Positions 45,835-54,385 of a stretch of DNA of 64,000 nucleotides are shown in pieces. Origin of the DNA: Vibrio galatheae. GTDB lineage: Bacteria > Pseudomonadota > Gammaproteobacteria > Enterobacterales > Vibrionaceae. The stretch's first letter is position 1; every line of letters begins with the position of its first letter. The DNA lies in NCBI RefSeq assembly GCF_000967545.1, contig NZ_JXXV01000007.1:62001-126000 (forward strand), read 5' to 3'. The translations under genes were made by a program, and so were the position numbers. The notes beneath the pieces are model-generated. The model saw only the letters and a list, made by a program, of their open reading frames with translations, was not told where the DNA came from and made no database searches.

Positions 45835-47259
45835 ATGGCGTTGATTGATATCGGAGACTTGCAATTTGGTGGAACAGGACGGACTAAGCAAGATGCGTTG
45901 TTTAATGCGATCCGAGACAAAATTGTTGCTCAGTTGTGGAGTAAAGGCGCAAAACTCCCTTCGACGCGCAAGCTGGCTGAAGAACTGAGCCTTAGTCGTA
46001 ACACGGTGGTACACGCCTACGAGCAATTGCATGCAGAAGGTTACTTGGAAAGCAAAGCCGGATCCGGTCATTTTGTCGCGCTGGAATTGCCTGATCAATT
46101 TGTTTCCACTGCGGATACTGGCGACAAGCAAGATTTCAGTGAGCAACCACAAACAATTAATTGGGCATTCTCACCGGGCGTTCCTGATCTTGCTCAGTTT
46201 CCGCATCAAAAATGGCAACGTTTACTGATGCGACATATGGGGAGAACAAGTTTACTCGCTGCAAATAATATCCAAGGTGACATGCAGCTTCGTCAAGCTC
46301 TGTGCCACTACTTAGCCACAAGCCGTTCTGTGGTGTGTAACCCAGAGTGCATAGTGATCACCTCCGGCGCTCAACAAGCAGTAGCCATTGCCACGCTGCT
46401 GACGGTTAAACAGGATCGCCGTTTACTAATGGAACAGCCAGGTTATGCGCAGATGGCGAAAGTGATCACCTTGTTCAACTGTTCGCTCGAACCAGCGCCT
46501 GTTGCGCCGAAACGCGGATTAGATTTTGATGCTGTTGAACGAAGTGACGCAAAAACAATATACGTAACACCGAGCAACCAATACCCGCTCGGAACCACGC
46601 TAGATATTAATCAGCGGCTACGTTTAATTGAGTGGGCGCGCGACCGTGGCGGTTGGATTATTGAAGATGATTATGACAGTGAATTCCAGTTTGCTCATCG
46701 CCCTTATCCAAGCTTGCAAGGCTTAGCCGCCAAAATGGGGCATGAGCAGCATGTCATCTATGTTGGTTCTTTGAGTAAAGTGATGTTCAACGGCTTACGT
46801 CTTGGTTATCTGGTGTTGCCTCAGTCTATGGTGGCGGAAGCCTTGACAATAAAAGATGCGTTAAGTGGTGATTCGCCCACTCACACTCAAGCCGCGTTGG
46901 CAGATTTTATCCACGAAGGGGACTTGATTCGCCATATCCGAAAAATGCGCCGCCTCTACAAGCAAAAGCACCAACTTATGGTCACTATGATTGAACGTTA
47001 TTTTGCCGATTCAGTTGAGATCATCAGTCAGGCGGCTGGTCTTCACGTGACTTTGCGCTGGTACGGCTTTATTTCTGAGCAAGATTGGACGGAACGCGCG
47101 CGCGAAAACAATATCGTGATACGCCCTTTTAGTTATTACGAACAGCATCAACCACGCCCTGTGCGCAATTGGTCAGGAGCCGTTTTGGGCTTTGGCAATG
47201 TCACGCTTGATGACATAGAACCTAAGATTCGAACGCTTGCTGAAATCTTTAAATCGTGA
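45835..47259 (+). CDS. MocR/PdxR-type regulator (GntR HTH fused to aminotransferase-like domain)
   Basis: A ~474-residue protein. The GntR winged helix (~15-80, QDALFNAIRDKIVAQLW, LPSTRKLAEELSLSRNTVVHAYEQLHAEGYLES) is joined by a linker to a fold-type-I aminotransferase domain with SPGVPDLAQFP, VTPSNQYPLGTTL and the PLP-lysine region YVGSLSKVMFNGLRLGYLV. Such regulators sense PLP or PLP-amino acid adducts. ATG 45835 follows GGAG at 6 bp; 45823 is an alternative. The adjacent PNPOx-like gene fits a vitamin-B6-linked or flavin-linked role, which is inference. Confidence 0.92.
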   Translation: MALIDIGDLQFGGTGRTKQDALFNAIRDKIVAQLWSKGAKLPSTRKLAEELSLSRNTVVHAYEQLHAEGYLESKAGSGHFVALELPDQFVSTADTGDKQDFSEQPQTINWAFSPGVPDLAQFPHQKWQRLLMRHMGRTSLLAANNIQGDMQLRQALCHYLATSRSVVCNPECIVITSGAQQAVAIATLLTVKQDRRLLMEQPGYAQMAKVITLFNCSLEPAPVAPKRGLDFDAVERSDAKTIYVTPSNQYPLGTTLDINQRLRLIEWARDRGGWIIEDDYDSEFQFAHRPYPSLQGLAAKMGHEQHVIYVGSLSKVMFNGLRLGYLVLPQSMVAEALTIKDALSGDSPTHTQAALADFIHEGDLIRHIRKMRRLYKQKHQLMVTMIERYFADSVEIISQAAGLHVTLRWYGFISEQDWTERARENNIVIRPFSYYEQHQPRPVRNWSGAVLGFGNVTLDDIEPKIRTLAEIFKS

Positions 47260-47300
47260 TGTGATGGATGATGAAAAGAGTGAGAAAGTAAGGAAAACAT

Positions 47301-48059
47301 ATGTGCCGATGGTTGGCCTATCAAGGCGCTCCGATTTATCTTGATGAACTGGTTTACCAACCGGAGCACTCATTGGTTCATCAACGCTTAGAAGCGCGTA
47401 AAGCCGTTACAAGGGTGAATGCCGATGGATTTGGCTTAGGTTGGTACACCGAGCGCCGCACTCCAGGACAATTTCATGAAGTGCTCCCTGCTTGGGGCGA
47501 TGAAAACCTTCGTTCTCTTGCACATCACATTCGTTCTCATCTATTTATGGCGCACGTGCGTTCTTCAACTGGGACGCAAGTGTCGCGTTCCAACTGCCAC
47601 CCATTTATCCTTGATAATTGGATGTTCCTGCACAATGGTCAGATTGGCTGTTTCGAACAAGTTAAGTTTGAGCTGGAACGTCAGCTCTCTGAACCGTTAT
47701 TTTTACAACGTAAGGGTACGACTGACAGCGAGTTAATCTTTCTCCTCATGCTGCAAAATGGCTTAAAGGAAAATCCGATTCGGGCGATTAAGCACACGCT
47801 AGCGATGGTATGTACCGTGATGGAGAACAAACAGATCGCTGAACCGCTCAAAGCCTCAATTTGCATCTCTGATGGCGCTCAGTTCTGGGTGGTTAGGTAC
47901 AGTTCCGATCAACAAGCGCCCACTGTATTTATCAAACAAGAGGGGGCGAATGTTACTCTCGCATCAGAGCCGTTAGAAAAAAGTGATCAATGGATGGCCG
48001 TCACGCCGCAAAGTATTCTTGCCATCCATGCGGATCATATAGAGTCATACGCGATTTGA
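47301..48059 (+). CDS. Class II glutamine amidotransferase (YafJ-like)
   Basis: A 252-residue Ntn-type amidotransferase. After Met removal the catalytic nucleophile is Cys2 (MCRWLAYQG). Family motifs follow: NADGFGLGWYTE, HVRSSTGTQVSRSNCHPF and WMFLHNGQIG. It would release ammonia from glutamine; the acceptor is unknown (YafJ/EgtC group). AAGGAAA precedes the ATG. It follows the MocR gene by 41 bp and is probably co-transcribed with it. Its 3' end overlaps convergent yjeH by 15 bp. Confidence 0.9.
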   Translation: MCRWLAYQGAPIYLDELVYQPEHSLVHQRLEARKAVTRVNADGFGLGWYTERRTPGQFHEVLPAWGDENLRSLAHHIRSHLFMAHVRSSTGTQVSRSNCHPFILDNWMFLHNGQIGCFEQVKFELERQLSEPLFLQRKGTTDSELIFLLMLQNGLKENPIRAIKHTLAMVCTVMENKQIAEPLKASICISDGAQFWVVRYSSDQQAPTVFIKQEGANVTLASEPLEKSDQWMAVTPQSILAIHADHIESYAI

Positions 48060-49304
48060 GTTTTGAATGGTTCGCCATTTGTTCCAGGGAAGGCTGAGCA
48101 GAACAAAAATGGTTACCGCATAAAGCATTGACCAACCTAAACAAATGAACACCGCAGTGCACAGCAGTAGCGCGATAGCAGCAAGGTAGCGACTAAAACC
48201 AGACAGCAGTTTGTAGGCCGCGAGCATGGCAAGCAAGTAAACCAATACAAAAATGCCGTTGGCCAATTTAAGGAAGAATTCCAAGTCTAAGCCTGATAGC
48301 TTGCCGGCAACACACGAGGCAAGGGCGACGCCACCCACCGCAAAGGTGGCGTTGGCTGGAACACCACGAATAGAAAGTCGAGCGAGGGCGCTATTAGGGC
48401 TGTATTCTTTTGCTTGCGCCCACACCATGCGCGATAAACTTTGTGTATACAGATTGACGCTAGCAAAACAGGCGCCAAAGCCAATCACACTAATCAAAGC
48501 TTTAAATTCACTACCAAACAGCTTTTCTGATATCCACGGGATAGAAGCACTGTCGAAGGCTGACGAGCCATACGCGCCCATCTTTAATACGATAATTGAG
48601 CAAATCCAGTAAGTCGCCCCCGCGATAAAACAGCCGACTATGATCGCTATTGGGAAATCTCGTTGCGGGTTTTGGAACTCTTCTCCCATATGAGCGAAAG
48701 CTTCAATACCGACAAAGCACCAGAACATCACACCGAGCGCGGCACCAATTGACCACAAGCTGTCGCTATTCATCGCCGGTAAGACAAGATCTTGCGAGGT
48801 AAAGTTGCCTTTCCACCAAAAGGCGGCCATTAAGGCGAAAATCGAGAGTGCGATAAAGGTTTGTAGCCGCCCTGATGATTTCGCACCAGCTAGGTTAACG
48901 CCAATCAACATAACGATGGTTAGCAGTTGAGCAAATAATGCCGAGTTGATGCTATCAGGTAGAAGCTGTTGCAAGAACCCCCCGGCCAGTGCGATCGCTG
49001 CTGGAATGCCGACAGGCACAACGCTTAAAAATAACCAGGCGACACTTTTTTCTAGTTTGCTATTGAACGCTTGGCGCACAAAGTAGGCGGTGCCACCTGC
49101 ATTTGGGTAACGCTTGCCGAGTTGGGCGAAGGTAAGCGCAATCGGACAGATAGCGATAAATAGGATCAGCCACGCCCATAACGACTCGTAGCCTGCAATC
49201 CCTGCAACAATTGCGGGCACCATAAACAGTCCGGTCCCCAGCAGTGTGGTGGACAATTGCCCGATACCAGACAGTAGGGTGATTTCTTTTTTGAGTTCGC
49301 TCAT
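48045..49304 (-). CDS. yjeH: Amino-acid exporter YjeH (APC family)
   Basis: A 419-residue APC-superfamily permease with ~12 hydrophobic helices. It starts LLSGIGQLSTTLLGTGLFMVPAIVAG, the unwound TM1 substrate-binding segment, and contains WCFVGIEAFAHMGEEFQNPQRDFPIAI. Length and pattern match E. coli YjeH, an exporter of methionine and branched-chain amino acids. A LysR gene is divergent from it and may regulate it. The stop overlaps the 3' end of the convergent amidotransferase gene. Confidence 0.88.
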   Translation of the reverse strand: MSELKKEITLLSGIGQLSTTLLGTGLFMVPAIVAGIAGYESLWAWLILFIAICPIALTFAQLGKRYPNAGGTAYFVRQAFNSKLEKSVAWLFLSVVPVGIPAAIALAGGFLQQLLPDSINSALFAQLLTIVMLIGVNLAGAKSSGRLQTFIALSIFALMAAFWWKGNFTSQDLVLPAMNSDSLWSIGAALGVMFWCFVGIEAFAHMGEEFQNPQRDFPIAIIVGCFIAGATYWICSIIVLKMGAYGSSAFDSASIPWISEKLFGSEFKALISVIGFGACFASVNLYTQSLSRMVWAQAKEYSPNSALARLSIRGVPANATFAVGGVALASCVAGKLSGLDLEFFLKLANGIFVLVYLLAMLAAYKLLSGFSRYLAAIALLLCTAVFICLGWSMLYAVTIFVLLSLPWNKWRTIQNSNRV

Positions 49305-49494
49305 TCCGTTTCCAACGCATCCAAAATCGCTTTCGCAATAGGTTATATCAGACGTACTCAGTATGCAGTAGTCATTTCGTCACCGATGCTGGTCACATTG
49401 TCGGTTTGTGGTACTCATTACGGCAATTTACCTGCTTTCCTCTGGTCAAGTTTTATGTCACATTGCGATGATTCACTCTGTGCTAACTAATTCT

Positions 49495-50415
49495 ATGTTT
49501 AACCATCTTAATCTTAACTTGCTGCGTTCGCTGCATGTGCTTTTAGAAGAATGTCATGTTAGCAAAGCGGCCGATCGCCTTCACATCACCCAATCTGCGA
49601 TGAGTCGCCAGTTGTCGCAACTGAGAGAGGTGTGTGCGGATCCGTTATTGGTTCGAAACGGCAATCAATTGGTGCCGACGCCAAGAGCGCTAGAGATGAA
49701 AGACAAACTGTGTCAATTGTTGGGTGAGTTTGACGCATTGTTAGCCGATAAGCCGTTTGACCCTCAAGTGTGGAAACAAGAGTTTGTCCTCTCCTCCAGT
49801 GATTATGTGGCTCAGTATATCGTTCCTGATGTGGTAGCGGTTTTGGTCGAGCAGGCTCCGCGAGTCAATATTGCTTATCGGTTGTGGCAGCCAGAGTTCC
49901 TCTCCCAGTTTGATTCGACGGGCATTCATTTAGCGTCGACCATGCTTTTCGAGCCGCCCGAACATCTCAGCAGTGTCAAACTTGGTCAAGACAAGTCGGT
50001 GTGCTTGATGAGAAAAGCGCATCCTTTAAGTCACAAGCAGCCGCTCAGCTGCGAAGCTTTGGTAGGTTACCCTCATCTCAAAGTGACGGGAGGAGGGGAC
50101 AAGGATTCCAACGCTGACATCGAGCTGAATAAGCGAGGTTTTCGCCGCAGGATAGCGCTTAAGGTGCCATTTTTCTCGGCCGCGGTGAATGCGTTAACCA
50201 ACAGTGATTATCTGATGGTTGTCCCAGAGCATATCGCGCGTAATCTCTGCAATGAAGCCGAGCTTATCTACAAGCCACTGCCATTTGATACCGAGTTTCA
50301 CCAATACTGGTTGATGTGGCACCCTAAATATGATCATGACAAAGCCCACCAATGGATGCGTGACAAAGTCTATGTTGCGATGCAGACGTCGAGCTATTCG
50401 ATTGGTATGATTTGA
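49495..50415 (+). CDS. LysR-family transcriptional regulator
   Basis: A 306-residue LTTR. The N-terminal HTH is clear (LNLLRSLHVLLEECHVSKAADRLHITQSAMSRQLSQLREV, residues ~5-45). A periplasmic-binding-like effector domain follows. The start MFNHLNLNLLRSL at 49495 aligns with the family; the open frame extends back to 49408. It is divergent from yjeH, with 190 bp between starts, and followed by a LysE-type exporter, so control of amino-acid export is a reasonable guess. A 14-bp inverted repeat overlaps its stop. Confidence 0.93.
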   Translation: MFNHLNLNLLRSLHVLLEECHVSKAADRLHITQSAMSRQLSQLREVCADPLLVRNGNQLVPTPRALEMKDKLCQLLGEFDALLADKPFDPQVWKQEFVLSSSDYVAQYIVPDVVAVLVEQAPRVNIAYRLWQPEFLSQFDSTGIHLASTMLFEPPEHLSSVKLGQDKSVCLMRKAHPLSHKQPLSCEALVGYPHLKVTGGGDKDSNADIELNKRGFRRRIALKVPFFSAAVNALTNSDYLMVVPEHIARNLCNEAELIYKPLPFDTEFHQYWLMWHPKYDHDKAHQWMRDKVYVAMQTSSYSIGMI

Positions 50416-50453
50416 AATCATGACCACTATGATTAACTTTGATTTCAAATCAT
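50407..50453 (+). terminator. Long inverted repeat at the LysR stop codon
   Basis: A 14-bp perfect inverted repeat, ATGATTTGAAATCA (50407-50420) / TGATTTCAAATCAT (50440-50453), with a 19-nt loop. The left arm contains the TGA stop. There is no T run; it may be a terminator or a site for mRNA control. Confidence 0.6.
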
Positions 50454-50508
50454 TTAACTGATGGATTAGCTTTGGGTTATTGAAACTCACAGCGTATAGG
50501 GCTTTTGT

Positions 50509-51123
50509 ATGACACTCACGGTTTGGCTATCTTTATTCACCATTAGTATCCTTGGTGCTATGTCGCCGGGGCCGAGTTTGGCTGCAGTTGCCAAGCATAG
50601 CTTAGCTGGCGGTCGGCTTAACGGTTTAGCGGCCGCTTGGGCACACGCGATGGGGATTGGCCTGTATGCTTTTATCACGCTAATTGGCCTAGCCGTCGTG
50701 TTACAGCAATCTCCAATCGTGTTTAAAACCATTAGCTATGCTGGTGCGGCTTATCTCGCCTATCTTGGTTATAACGCGTTACGTTCGAGAGGAGGCGTTG
50801 CCGCCAAGCTTGAGTCAGGGGAACGAACCAGTCTGTGGCAGTCAGCACGAGAAGGATTTCTGATTTCTTTGCTTAGCCCCAAGATTGCTCTGTTCTTTAT
50901 CGCTCTGTTTAGCCAGTTTGTTGCCGTTGGTGATAGTGTCGCCGCTAAAGGCTTAATCGTGTTGACGCCTATGGTGGTCGATGGTTTATGGTACAGCCTG
51001 ATTACATTTTTGCTTTCCAGCCCGAGATTAATTGATAGAATCCGTTCAAAAGCTTTGTTAATAGACCGATTGTCAGGCGCAGTTTTAATTTTGCTTGCGT
51101 TACGTGTAGTCCTGACAGTGTAG
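50509..51123 (+). CDS. LysE/RhtB-family amino-acid exporter
   Basis: A 204-residue inner-membrane protein with about six hydrophobic helices and the LysE/RhtB signature at the N-terminus (ILGAMSPGPSLAAVAKHSLAGGRLNGLAAAWAHAMGIG), plus SPKIALFFIALFSQFV. It would export an amino acid or derivative; which one is unknown. It stands between the LysR gene and a Gfo/Idh oxidoreductase gene. Confidence 0.9.
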   Translation: MTLTVWLSLFTISILGAMSPGPSLAAVAKHSLAGGRLNGLAAAWAHAMGIGLYAFITLIGLAVVLQQSPIVFKTISYAGAAYLAYLGYNALRSRGGVAAKLESGERTSLWQSAREGFLISLLSPKIALFFIALFSQFVAVGDSVAAKGLIVLTPMVVDGLWYSLITFLLSSPRLIDRIRSKALLIDRLSGAVLILLALRVVLTV

Positions 51124-51230
51124 TACTTATCAGTATCACTCTTTGAACCTAGGTTCATCATTGTGTGGTAGTGAGTGAGGCTAAATCGGTCACGCTCACG
51201 TTGCCAAGTGGGCCAAAAGGAGAAATAAGA

Positions 51231-52235
51231 ATGATAAGATTGGCGATCATTGGTACCAACTGGATCACAGACCAATTTGTTGAAGCGGCGCTAAAAACTG
51301 GCGAGTATCAGCTCGCAGCCGTGTATTCCCGTTCACTAGAGAGTGCAGGTCAGTTTGCCGAAAAGTATGACGCACCTGCTTTGTTTGATGATATCGATGC
51401 GCTCGCGGCGTCGCCGTTATTTGATGTGGTGTACATCGCTAGCCCGAATGTGCTTCATGGCCCTCAAGCGCTACAAATGATGAAAGCGGGTAAACATGTC
51501 ATCGTTGAAAAACCAATGGCATCTAACTATGCGTTAGCGCAAGAAATGTTTGACGTGGCGCAGCAGAACAATGTGTTGCTGTTTGAAGCTTTTATGTCTG
51601 CACATATTCCTAATTTCAAACGCTTAAAAGAGTCTTTGTCCTCAATTGGCAAGATTCGTAAGGGTCTGATCACGTATTGCCAGTACTCTTCGCGCTATCC
51701 GAAATATCTGGCGGGGGAAAACCCGAATACGTTTAATCCTGATTTCGCCAATGGTTCGATTATGGACATCGGGTTTTACTGTTTAAGTTCAGCGATAGAG
51801 TTGTTTGGCGAGCCCCTGTCTGTGGTTGCACAGGCGCAGCTGCTAGATTCAGGAGTGGATGGCAGTGGTAGCGTGATCCTCAAATATGAAGGCTTTGAAG
51901 TGGTTTTACAGCATTCCAAAACAAGCGATTCTTATCTGCCGAGTGAGATCCAAGGCGAAGAAGGTGCGTTATTGATGGACATGATTTCCACGGCCAAGAA
52001 ACTGACTAAGTTTACTCGTGGTAGTGATCTAGGTATCGATTTGAGTGTTAAACAAGAATCCAATCCGATGTATTACGAGGCGCTTGAATTTGCTAACCAA
52101 TTCAAGCAACAATCAATGAATCCTAGCTGCACTCAACGTTCGTTAATTGTGGCTAAATTGCTTGAGGAAATTCGACGTCAAACGGGCGTTGTATTCCCAA
52201 CAGATAAGAAACACTTTGCAAAAAAGACTAAATAG
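51231..52235 (+). CDS. Gfo/Idh/MocA-family oxidoreductase
   Basis: A 334-residue NAD(P)-dependent oxidoreductase. The Rossmann N-domain has MIRLAIIGTNWITDQFVEAAL, DVVYIASPNVLHGPQALQMMKAGKHVIVEKPMASN with the family EKP catalytic lysine, and FEAFMSAHIPNFKRLKE. A C-terminal beta-sheet domain begins with DIGFYCLSSAIELFG. The substrate is probably a sugar or related compound. ATG 51231 follows AAAAGGAG; an in-frame GTG at 51165 is not needed. yhfA follows 10 bp downstream. Confidence 0.9.
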   Translation: MIRLAIIGTNWITDQFVEAALKTGEYQLAAVYSRSLESAGQFAEKYDAPALFDDIDALAASPLFDVVYIASPNVLHGPQALQMMKAGKHVIVEKPMASNYALAQEMFDVAQQNNVLLFEAFMSAHIPNFKRLKESLSSIGKIRKGLITYCQYSSRYPKYLAGENPNTFNPDFANGSIMDIGFYCLSSAIELFGEPLSVVAQAQLLDSGVDGSGSVILKYEGFEVVLQHSKTSDSYLPSEIQGEEGALLMDMISTAKKLTKFTRGSDLGIDLSVKQESNPMYYEALEFANQFKQQSMNPSCTQRSLIVAKLLEEIRRQTGVVFPTDKKHFAKKTK

Positions 52236-52245
52236 AGAGCGCGCG

Positions 52246-52644
52246 ATGCAAGCTGAAGTTAAGTGGGTAGAAGAATTTAAGTTTCTGGGCCAATCCCAAT
52301 CAGGGCACTCCATTGTTATGGACGGCAATGGGGGAGCAACAGCACCTAGCCCGATGGAGATGGTTTTGATGGCAGCTGGTGGGTGTAGCTCGGTTGATGT
52401 TATCGATGGACTGAAAGAGGCTGGGCAGGCGGTAACGGCCTGTAATGCAAAGTTGACCACCCAGCGTCGTGATAGTGCCCCACGTATTTTCACTCAGGTG
52501 AATATTCATTTTGAAGTGTCGGGTGACAACCTCTCTCCAGACGTTGTGGCGCAAGTCGCGGCAGATTCGTTAGAGAAATACTGCTCGGTCTGTTTGATGC
52601 TAGGTAAAGGCGTTGAAATGACACACAGTTGGGAAATTATCTAA
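52246..52644 (+). CDS. yhfA: OsmC-family protein YhfA
   Basis: A 132-residue protein closely patterned on E. coli YhfA: VKWVEEFKFLGQSQSGHSIVMDG, APSPMEMVLMAAGGCSSVDV with the first redox Cys, and EKYCSVCLMLGKG with the second. OsmC relatives reduce organic peroxides with a Cys pair; YhfA itself is not well characterised. It lies 10 bp after the Gfo/Idh gene. The frame is open to 52147 upstream, within that gene, but ATG 52246 matches the family start. An intrinsic terminator follows. Confidence 0.9.
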   Translation: MQAEVKWVEEFKFLGQSQSGHSIVMDGNGGATAPSPMEMVLMAAGGCSSVDVIDGLKEAGQAVTACNAKLTTQRRDSAPRIFTQVNIHFEVSGDNLSPDVVAQVAADSLEKYCSVCLMLGKGVEMTHSWEII

Positions 52645-52663
52645 CGCTTTGATTACACGTTTC

Positions 52664-52691
52664 GAGCCGAGCGTTCAGCTCGGCTTTTTTG
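52664..52691 (+). terminator. Intrinsic terminator after yhfA
   Basis: Stem AGCCGAGC / GCTCGGCT followed by TTTTT, ~20 bp after the stop. Confidence 0.92.
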
Positions 52692-52706
52692 TTTGAGTAA
52701 GCCAAC

Positions 52707-53603
52707 ATGATAAACAGTTCGCATAAATTTACGCTGGCAGGTGTCGTCGCTATTTTGCTTTGGAGTAGCGTAATGGGATTTGCCAGAACGGTAACAGAAA
52801 TGCTTGGGCCAGTCGGAGGCGCCGCATCAATTTACACTGTGGCATCAATCTTCCTTGTCTTGGTCATGGGCTTGCCGAAAGTACGTCACTACTCACTGCG
52901 TTACGTTGTGATCGGTGGAGGTTTGTTTGTTGCTTATGAAATTTGTCTCGCGTTAGCACTTGCTATGGCGAACTCGCGTCAGCAAGCAGTCGAAATGCTT
53001 GTTATCAATTACCTGTGGCCCGCTTTGACAGTGCTAATGGCTGTTGTCACCAGTGGCAAAAAGACCAGCATTTGGGTTTACCCGAGTATCGCATTAGCAT
53101 TCTTTGGTGTGGCCTGGAGCATTACCGGTGAGCAAGGACTCTCTGTCGCGCAGATCGCCGCTAACGTAGCCACTAATCCTGTTACCTACGCAATGGCCTT
53201 TGTCGGCGCCTTTTTGTGGGCGATCTACTGCAACCTCACTAAGCGTATTTCCAATGGGCAAAACGCAATCACGCTGTTTTTTATAATGACAGCTGTGACG
53301 CTATGGATTAAGTATGCGTTGAGCGGTGAGACAGGGATGACACTCAACCTCGAATCGGCAGGCCTACTACTGATTTCAGGGATCGCGATGGGCAGCGGTT
53401 ATGCGCTATGGAACTACGCCATTATCGGCGGCAATATGGTGCTACTTGCCACCTTGTCTTATTTCACCCCAGTGCTTTCGACGGTGATTTCATCCGTCAT
53501 TCTTGGTTTAGTATTGAGTCAAAGCTTTTTACAAGGTGTGATCATGGTAACGCTGGGATCTTTATTGTGCTGGTGGGTAACAAGAGAGCACGGCAACAGT
53601 TAG
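52707..53603 (+). CDS. yddG: Aromatic amino-acid exporter YddG (DMT family)
   Basis: A 298-residue ten-helix DMT exporter. MVINYLWPALTVLMAV (~95-110) is the distinctive YddG segment, together with FLWAIYCNLTKRISNGQNAITLFF and GSGYALWNYAIIGGNMVLLATLSYFTPVLSTVISS. E. coli YddG exports aromatic amino acids and related compounds. It is a single gene after the yhfA terminator and convergent with a YkuD-domain gene. Confidence 0.9.
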   Translation: MINSSHKFTLAGVVAILLWSSVMGFARTVTEMLGPVGGAASIYTVASIFLVLVMGLPKVRHYSLRYVVIGGGLFVAYEICLALALAMANSRQQAVEMLVINYLWPALTVLMAVVTSGKKTSIWVYPSIALAFFGVAWSITGEQGLSVAQIAANVATNPVTYAMAFVGAFLWAIYCNLTKRISNGQNAITLFFIMTAVTLWIKYALSGETGMTLNLESAGLLLISGIAMGSGYALWNYAIIGGNMVLLATLSYFTPVLSTVISSVILGLVLSQSFLQGVIMVTLGSLLCWWVTREHGNS

Positions 53604-53627
53604 CTGTCTAATATTACAAAACTATTA

Positions 53628-54101
53628 CTACCAAACTATGTCAATTGGGGTACCTGGTGAAACAAGTTTAAGCAGTTCATCCATCTCGCGATTGCTAATT
53701 GCAATACAACCATTCGTCCAGTCAAAGCTTTGTACATAACTGGCTGGGCGCGTTTCTCCGTTCTTTAGACCGTGAATTTTAATGTCTCCCCCAGGGTCCA
53801 AATTAAGTGAACGAGAATAGGCAATATCTCTGGCGTTTGGATAGCTGATATGAATTGAGCGGTAAAACTCAGAATCTTCTATTACAAAGTCTAGATAGTA
53901 TCGCCCTTCCGGTGTACGTTGGTCACCCTCATAGAGCTTATGTCCTTTAGGTCGCTTACCAAGTGCGATGCGGAACTCCTTGATAATGCTGTCATTCTCA
54001 ATCAAGTACATGCGCCGTTTGGACTTATCCACTTTTATTACGTCGACATCAGCCCAAGCAGGAAAACACAACACTGCAGCAAGCAAGTACAAGCCTTTCA
54101 T
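53628..54101 (-). CDS. YkuD (L,D-transpeptidase-like) periplasmic protein, YafK group
   Basis: A 157-residue protein with a signal peptide (MKGLYLLAAVLCFPAWADV) and a single YkuD domain: KSKRRMYLIENDSIIKEFRIALG, TPEGRYYLDF, IKIHGLKNG and WTNGCIAISNREMDEL, with catalytic His and Cys. It lacks a LysM domain. Its close kin include E. coli DpaA/YafK, which removes rather than makes Lpp-peptidoglycan links, so its direction of action is uncertain. ATG 54101 follows GGAAGAG and precedes the signal peptide; 54149 is too far upstream. Confidence 0.85.
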   Translation of the reverse strand: MKGLYLLAAVLCFPAWADVDVIKVDKSKRRMYLIENDSIIKEFRIALGKRPKGHKLYEGDQRTPEGRYYLDFVIEDSEFYRSIHISYPNARDIAYSRSLNLDPGGDIKIHGLKNGETRPASYVQSFDWTNGCIAISNREMDELLKLVSPGTPIDIVW

Positions 54102-54385
54102 TAAGGTTACTCTTCCTAGTTCGTTTCTATAGAAGTGTACTGTATTCAACCCAGACAGGGAGTATTATTACGTCAAACTATTTTGTGAAATTTGAACTGC
54201 AACAATAATGAAATTAATGGAAACAAGGTCATGGAAAAAATGCAGTAGGTATCATATATGGACACATTGTTTTAGTCTGTTTGCGAGTCACTTAACAACC
54301 GTTTGCGAATCTCATTGCTTGCCAATTGATAGCTGATTACGTTTTAAGCCGTATAGCGATAATTTTTATGGTTTAGGCTAGGCGT

